From positions 1 through 33,754 of the IMG/VR virus record IMGVR_UViG_3300027749_000023: a stretch of DNA of 33,754 nt. One strand, 5' to 3'. The stretch is from a virus. A model generated the notes under the pieces. That model was not told where the DNA came from. It searched no databases and worked only from the letters and a program-made list of their open reading frames with translations. Positions 30,191 through 33,754 of the stretch are shown here, piece by piece. Position 1 is the first letter of the stretch. Each line of letters opens with the position of its first letter. The position numbers were made by a program, and so were the translations under genes.

Positions 30191-30946
30191 TTATTTCACT
30201 CGACCCTCTTGATACGCCGTCATAATTTCATCTGATAACGTCTCATATCTCTGAGGGTCAGTCATTTTTAGCCGAATAAGGTCAGCACGCCTATAAACTC
30301 TCTTTCCTGATTCACCTGTTCCACCCGAATCAACTGAAGCGGCTTTAAGATTTTGCTTACGGGATACTTCTCCAGCATCTGACGTTTGCCTAGTCTTAAC
30401 ACCCTTCAACTGCTTATAAGTAGACAACAATTCATTAGCACTATCATAATCAAACTCACCATCTGCTTTGGCATACAAACCTATACGAATAGGTGAAGAT
30501 TTCACCCAATTCGCAAAGTCTGGGTCTTGAACAATCTGAGTGAAATCAGGGTGTTCTGCCGACAACTTCTGCTGAATCTGCATCTTTTTGAACTCTTGTC
30601 CCGCTTGGCGAGCCGCAAGTACATCTGGATGATTATTAATAGTGTTCTGAACTGCCTTTTTAGGGTCTTCAAAAAAGTCAATTTCAGGCTCTACCTCTGC
30701 ATTCTGACGACTTCCAGAAAGATTTTGCTTAATAAGTTCATCAGCTAGTTTTCGAACCTCTCCAACCTCTTGAGCTTGCTTTCCAATTAGCTTTTCAGCC
30801 TCTTGGTGCATCTTAATAATGTCACCTAAATCCTTGCCCCGATACTTGTCAGGTAAATCGCTGGTAACTTGCTCAATAGTATTGGCTAACTTCTTTTCTT
30901 CTACCTGAAGCTCACCTTGCATCTCATCATCATTGTCAATCAACAT
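30191..30946 (-). CDS. Scaffold-like assembly protein
   Basis: This 251-aa protein is acidic, helical and rich in charged residues (DDEMQGELQVEEKKLANTIE, HQEAEKLIGKQAQEVGEVRK) with a basic C-terminus. This composition and the position directly before the capsid gene are typical of phage scaffolding proteins, which guide capsid assembly and then leave. AGGAAA lies before the ATG at 30946. Confidence 0.75.
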   Translation of the reverse strand: MLIDNDDEMQGELQVEEKKLANTIEQVTSDLPDKYRGKDLGDIIKMHQEAEKLIGKQAQEVGEVRKLADELIKQNLSGSRQNAEVEPEIDFFEDPKKAVQNTINNHPDVLAARQAGQEFKKMQIQQKLSAEHPDFTQIVQDPDFANWVKSSPIRIGLYAKADGEFDYDSANELLSTYKQLKGVKTRQTSDAGEVSRKQNLKAASVDSGGTGESGKRVYRRADLIRLKMTDPQRYETLSDEIMTAYQEGRVK

Positions 30947-31004
30947 ACAGTTTCCTTTTCCTGCCCACTAGGGTTTTAGGATTTAACATGAACTCGACAT
31001 TCGT

Positions 31005-31232
31005 TTATGAGTTCTCTTTTAACTCTGCCGCCAATTTTTGCCGATGTTTTCGGTCAAATTGATGGGCTGATGTAGGGAAATGCCCAGACCAACCCTCCAA
31101 CTTGATATTGGGAGCAGAGATTTTACGATGTGAAATCACACCGCATTCACATTGGACATTGACCGCCTCATAATCAGTCAGTTTTTCAATGTGATGCCCG
31201 TTTTCACAGGCAAATTCATACATTCTTTTCAT
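31005..31232 (-). CDS. FmdB-type zinc-ribbon small protein
   Basis: This 75-aa protein begins MKRMYEFACENGHHIEKLTD, then QCECGVISHRKISAPNIKLE. The paired cysteine knuckles and the phrase after them match the FmdB-like zinc-ribbon group often found in phage structural clusters. Its role is unknown. It overlaps the upstream gene by 17 nt. Confidence 0.75.
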   Translation of the reverse strand: MKRMYEFACENGHHIEKLTDYEAVNVQCECGVISHRKISAPNIKLEGWSGHFPTSAHQFDRKHRQKLAAELKENS

Positions 31233-31455
31233 TCAATTCCTCATAAGCCTTTTCGCTGACCTCTTTTAAGGTTTTTAGCCAAGTCAAGATGGAAAGTTCG
31301 CCTTTTCTGAATTGCAGGGTCTTTTCATCAGGAATTACGCTTATATTATTAAGCGACTCTATCATACTGTCAATATCTATAGTTAAATCTTTCCAACCTT
31401 CCATTGACATCATGTCAAAGCGATCTTCGTAATACTTTTGTAGTTCTGGAGTCAT
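31216..31455 (-). CDS. Small helical late protein, unknown
   Basis: This 79-aa protein is helical and acidic (MTPELQKYYEDRFDMMSMEG, LSILTWLKTLKEVSEKAYEE). No family name is known to me, although its place between fibre and scaffold genes suggests an assembly role. It starts 2 nt after the upstream stop and overlaps the zinc-ribbon gene by 17 nt. Confidence 0.65.
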   Translation of the reverse strand: MTPELQKYYEDRFDMMSMEGWKDLTIDIDSMIESLNNISVIPDEKTLQFRKGELSILTWLKTLKEVSEKAYEELNEKNV

Positions 31456-31457
31456 TT

Positions 31458-31706
31458 TTATGCTTTAGGATATTTTGCTTTGACTGCCAAACACGCATCA
31501 ATGTAAGACTGAATTTGAGTTTGATCTCCTTTGACTATGCCATCAATGTAATTAGTCATTGGTGGGTATTCTGCTACACGTTTTTGCTGATAAGAAATTT
31601 GCGCTTGGCGTTGGGCTTCTGCTGTTTCTAAAGCAGATATTTCTTCTTGTGTTAAGTCAATGACCGTTTTTGCATTTGTTTGTAGATTTATTTCAATTCT
31701 TTGCAT
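31458..31706 (-). CDS. Small fibre-adjacent protein, possible assembly factor
   Basis: This 82-aa protein has a beta N-terminus (QRIEINLQTNAKTVIDLTQE), a glutamine-rich helix and the end YIDGIVKGDQTQIQSYIDAC followed by LAVKAKYP. Similar small genes directly after phage fibre genes often serve as fibre accessory or assembly factors; that role is inferred here. It starts 5 nt after the fibre stop. Confidence 0.6.
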   Translation of the reverse strand: MQRIEINLQTNAKTVIDLTQEEISALETAEAQRQAQISYQQKRVAEYPPMTNYIDGIVKGDQTQIQSYIDACLAVKAKYPKA

Positions 31707-31711
31707 GATTT

Positions 31712-33754
31712 TTACTCGTAAAGAATGTTGATTGAACCAGCGTCAAATGTGTCTGTGCCGTTGGTTGTGGTGATTCGGACTCTATCAAGAGTACCCCCCA
31801 ATGAGATATTCCCTCCACCCACCATTATGTCTGCACCTGAATCACCATAAACATGAGAGCAAACCCAAATATTTGATGAAACATTGGTAATAGTGAAATG
31901 CCCTGAGTGTGTGTAAGTTGAACTTCCATTATATGCAATAAAACCAGCGGTAGAAGATTGATATAACCCAGTCGATCCTCTAACAATGCCAGTAGACGAA
32001 ACATATCCTGTTGATGTAATTGATCCAGCGCCGATTTGAATTAAAAAATTTGCTCCTCCAGTTATACTCACCCCGTTAAACATCACAGTGACGCGCTTCA
32101 CCCAAGATGGAATACTTGTAAAGTCAATAGCAGTACCTGATGTAGATGCAACAGCAGTGCCAGACGACAATACACCCACACCTGTTGGAGTTCCAGCAAA
32201 TGCTGGAGACGTCAGAGTTGGTGATGTCCCAAGAACATTAGCGCCAGAACCTGTTGAAGTGGTTACACCAGTACCACCATTAGCAACTGGTAAAGCTGTT
32301 CCAGAATATGAAATTGCTAATGTTCCACTAGTAGTAATTGGAGAACCACTAATAGATAAAAATGATGGCACTGTTGCCGCAACACTTGTAACTGTTCCAG
32401 ATGAAGAAACTGAAGCCCAACTAGTTGTAGTTCCATTAGTTGTTAAATACTTACCTGAATTTGTTGCTTGACTAGGTGCAAGAGCATCAAATGCCGCTGA
32501 TGCAGTTGTTTGTCCTGTACCACCTTGACCAATCGTTACAGCCGCATTGGTTGTAAGAATTGTTGTTGTAGCATCAGGTAGGGTATAAGTTCTTTCTGCT
32601 GTAGTTGCACCAGTAAACTTGGTAAATCCATTGCCAGTACCGCCATAAGTAGATGCAATAACTTGAGTTAATGCCGCAGAACCATCAAAGTTATTTCCAT
32701 AAATGGCTCTTGCTGTTGTCAGTGTTGCCGCAGAACCAGTTGTATTTTGATTTAGTGTAGGTACATCACCAGCCGCAATAGTTCCCCAAACTGGAGCCGC
32801 ACCATTTGTTCCTGAACCCGTCATACTCAAAAAGTTTTTGGTAGTTGAGGTATTTGGCGCTAGTAATGTTGTTGTATTAGAGTTACTTTGATATGGCAAT
32901 GAACCAAGCAAAGTTGTGTTATTCCCACCAGCAAGACTTGTTGAATATCCTGTGCTATTTTGATTTAGTGTAGGAATATCAGATGCAACAATTGCTCTAA
33001 ATGTAGGAACACCATCAGCACCATTGGGTGCGGCTAAGACATACTTTGCCGTCTTAGATGCGTAAGGATTTAACGTATCGCCATAACCAGAAGACAACGA
33101 TATAGCAGGAGTAGCACCACCACTAGATGCAACAGGTGAAGTTCCTGTAACAGATGTAACAGTTCCTTGTGGATTAGATGCAGTTGTAATGCCAGTAACT
33201 CGACCATAAGTATCTATGGTAATTACAGGAATAAGTGATGACGAACCAGTTGTTCCAGCCGTTGCAATTCCGCTTGTTAAATCAAGAACAGGAGTAGCAC
33301 CCCCAGTTGATGTAATTCTTCCAGTTGTACCACTTACAGAAGTAACAGTACCTGTTGTTGGAGTTGTCCATGTAGGAGTTCCTGCACCCGCAGAAGTTAA
33401 GACTTGTCCTGTTGTTCCTATAGGTGTAACAGCTAATGCGCTTGTTGAAGAACCATAAACTACACCACCAGCAACAAATGCTGACGATTGTCCTGTACCA
33501 CCTCGGTTATAGGCAACAGCAGTTCCATTCCAAGTAGCAGATGTAATTGAGCCAGCATAATCAAATGTGTTGGTAGACCAAGATACATTAGATGGAGCAT
33601 AGTTATGCACATCCCATGAGCCAGCGGCAAGAGAATTTGAAAGCAATACAAGACTTACATATCCACCAGATTGAATTGTGGCAACAGTTGTACTTGAATT
33701 GTTCTTGACAATAATAGTGCCACTGCTTTGATTATTGTTAAAAGAAAATATTGC
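31712..33754 (-). CDS. Large tail fibre protein, C-terminal part (starts at 1150 across the joint)
   Basis: This is the 3' part of the 1,021-aa fibre gene whose ATG is at 1150; the window's last 127 bases repeat the first 127. The frame is continuous: position 33646 equals position 19, and 1150 minus 19 is a multiple of three. It holds a long Gly/Ser/Thr beta shaft with internal repeats (PTLNQNSTGYS and PTLNQNTTGS; several GTVTSV units; GKYLTTNGTTTSWASV, also present near residue 200). The C-terminal tip shares SIPSWVKRVTVMFNG and FDAGSINILYE with the second fibre. A TTG at 33646 is not the start. Confidence 0.9.
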   Translation of the reverse strand, partial: AIFSFNNNQSSGTIIVKNNSSTTVATIQSGGYVSLVLLSNSLAAGSWDVHNYAPSNVSWSTNTFDYAGSITSATWNGTAVAYNRGGTGQSSAFVAGGVVYGSSTSALAVTPIGTTGQVLTSAGAGTPTWTTPTTGTVTSVSGTTGRITSTGGATPVLDLTSGIATAGTTGSSSLIPVITIDTYGRVTGITTASNPQGTVTSVTGTSPVASSGGATPAISLSSGYGDTLNPYASKTAKYVLAAPNGADGVPTFRAIVASDIPTLNQNSTGYSTSLAGGNNTTLLGSLPYQSNSNTTTLLAPNTSTTKNFLSMTGSGTNGAAPVWGTIAAGDVPTLNQNTTGSAATLTTARAIYGNNFDGSAALTQVIASTYGGTGNGFTKFTGATTAERTYTLPDATTTILTTNAAVTIGQGGTGQTTASAAFDALAPSQATNSGKYLTTNGTTTSWASVSSSGTVTSVAATVPSFLSISGSPITTSGTLAISYSGTALPVANGGTGVTTSTGSGANVLGTSPTLTSPAFAGTPTGVGVLSSGTAVASTSGTAIDFTSIPSWVKRVTVMFNGVSITGGANFLIQIGAGSITSTGYVSSTGIVRGSTGLYQSSTAGFIAYNGSSTYTHSGHFTITNVSSNIWVCSHVYGDSGADIMVGGGNISLGGTLDRVRITTTNGTDTFDAGSINILYE
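31715..32130 (-). repeat. Fibre-tip module, copy in large fibre gene
   Basis: This stretch encodes the C-terminal domain shared with the second fibre (22835-23265). The outer parts are similar at DNA level, and the central part, likely the surface loops, is diverged. Confidence 0.75.
33628..33754. repeat. Right copy of 127-bp terminal direct repeat
   Basis: These bases are identical to positions 1-127 and close the contig into a 33,627-bp circle. Confidence 0.95.

Noticed and set aside
22835-32130. Diversity-generating retroelement as cause of the two similar fibre tips
   Set aside because: No reverse transcriptase frame is present, and the differences between copies are not confined to adenine positions.
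1-33754. CRISPR array, insertion sequence or integrase with attachment site
   Set aside because: No regularly spaced repeats of CRISPR type, no transposase and no recombinase frame were found.

Overview
This window is the essentially complete genome of a small tailed bacteriophage, most likely with podovirus-type morphology. The first 127 bases are repeated exactly as the last 127, so the contig closes into a circle of 33,627 bp, and a large tail-fibre gene reads in frame across the joint. The host is Gram-negative: there is an Rz/Rz1 spanin pair and a second small lipoprotein. Base composition, AAGG/AGGAG ribosome-binding sites and the gene repertoire would fit a freshwater betaproteobacterial host, but that is inference. 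No integrase, CI-like repressor, DNA polymerase or RNA polymerase is visible, so a virulent, host-polymerase-dependent lifestyle is likely.

Late region (minus strand, 4864 down through the circle joint to 14088, about 24 kb). In transcription order: small terminase, large terminase, portal, a 1,021-aa collagen-like tail fibre (crossing the joint), three small genes, scaffold-like protein, major capsid protein, a decoration-like protein, several small conserved genes, adaptor and nozzle-type tail proteins, a second fibre, a cupin-like protein, three internal (ejection) virion proteins, small membrane proteins, then lysis: lipoprotein, holin-like protein, Rz with Rz1 nested inside it, a metallophosphoesterase and a GH19 endolysin. 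Genes are joined by TAATG, TGATG or ATGA overlaps, so translational coupling is pervasive. Two intrinsic terminators follow the capsid and decoration genes. One plus-strand gene (14794-15066), coding for a very acidic protein with its own terminator, interrupts the lysis end.

Control region (4865-5711). About 850 bp without a convincing gene separates the late operon from the early operon. It is dense in repeated motifs: eight ACTAAC boxes, three TTGGTG units at exactly 31-bp spacing, a TATGAAA/TTTCATA operator-like cluster and several hairpins. It is the best candidate for the replication/transcription control region.

Early regions. The plus-strand block 5712-7658 encodes a SprT-like metalloprotein and small unknown proteins, and ends at a strong terminator. 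A minus-strand block (9733 to 7756) encodes a ribbon-helix-helix-like regulator, a replication organizer-like protein carrying an internal hexamer array, a small unknown, a RuvC-like resolvase and another small regulator candidate. A divergent plus-strand block (9850-14125) holds a recombination cassette (DUF1071-type annealing protein, YqaJ exonuclease, an SSB-tail protein), an HNH-AP2 endonuclease, a winged-helix protein and several small genes. Many early genes with a free 5' side share an almost identical 16-nt leader around TTTGAAAGGCTTCAAA placed directly before the start codon, often preceded by a GC-rich hairpin.
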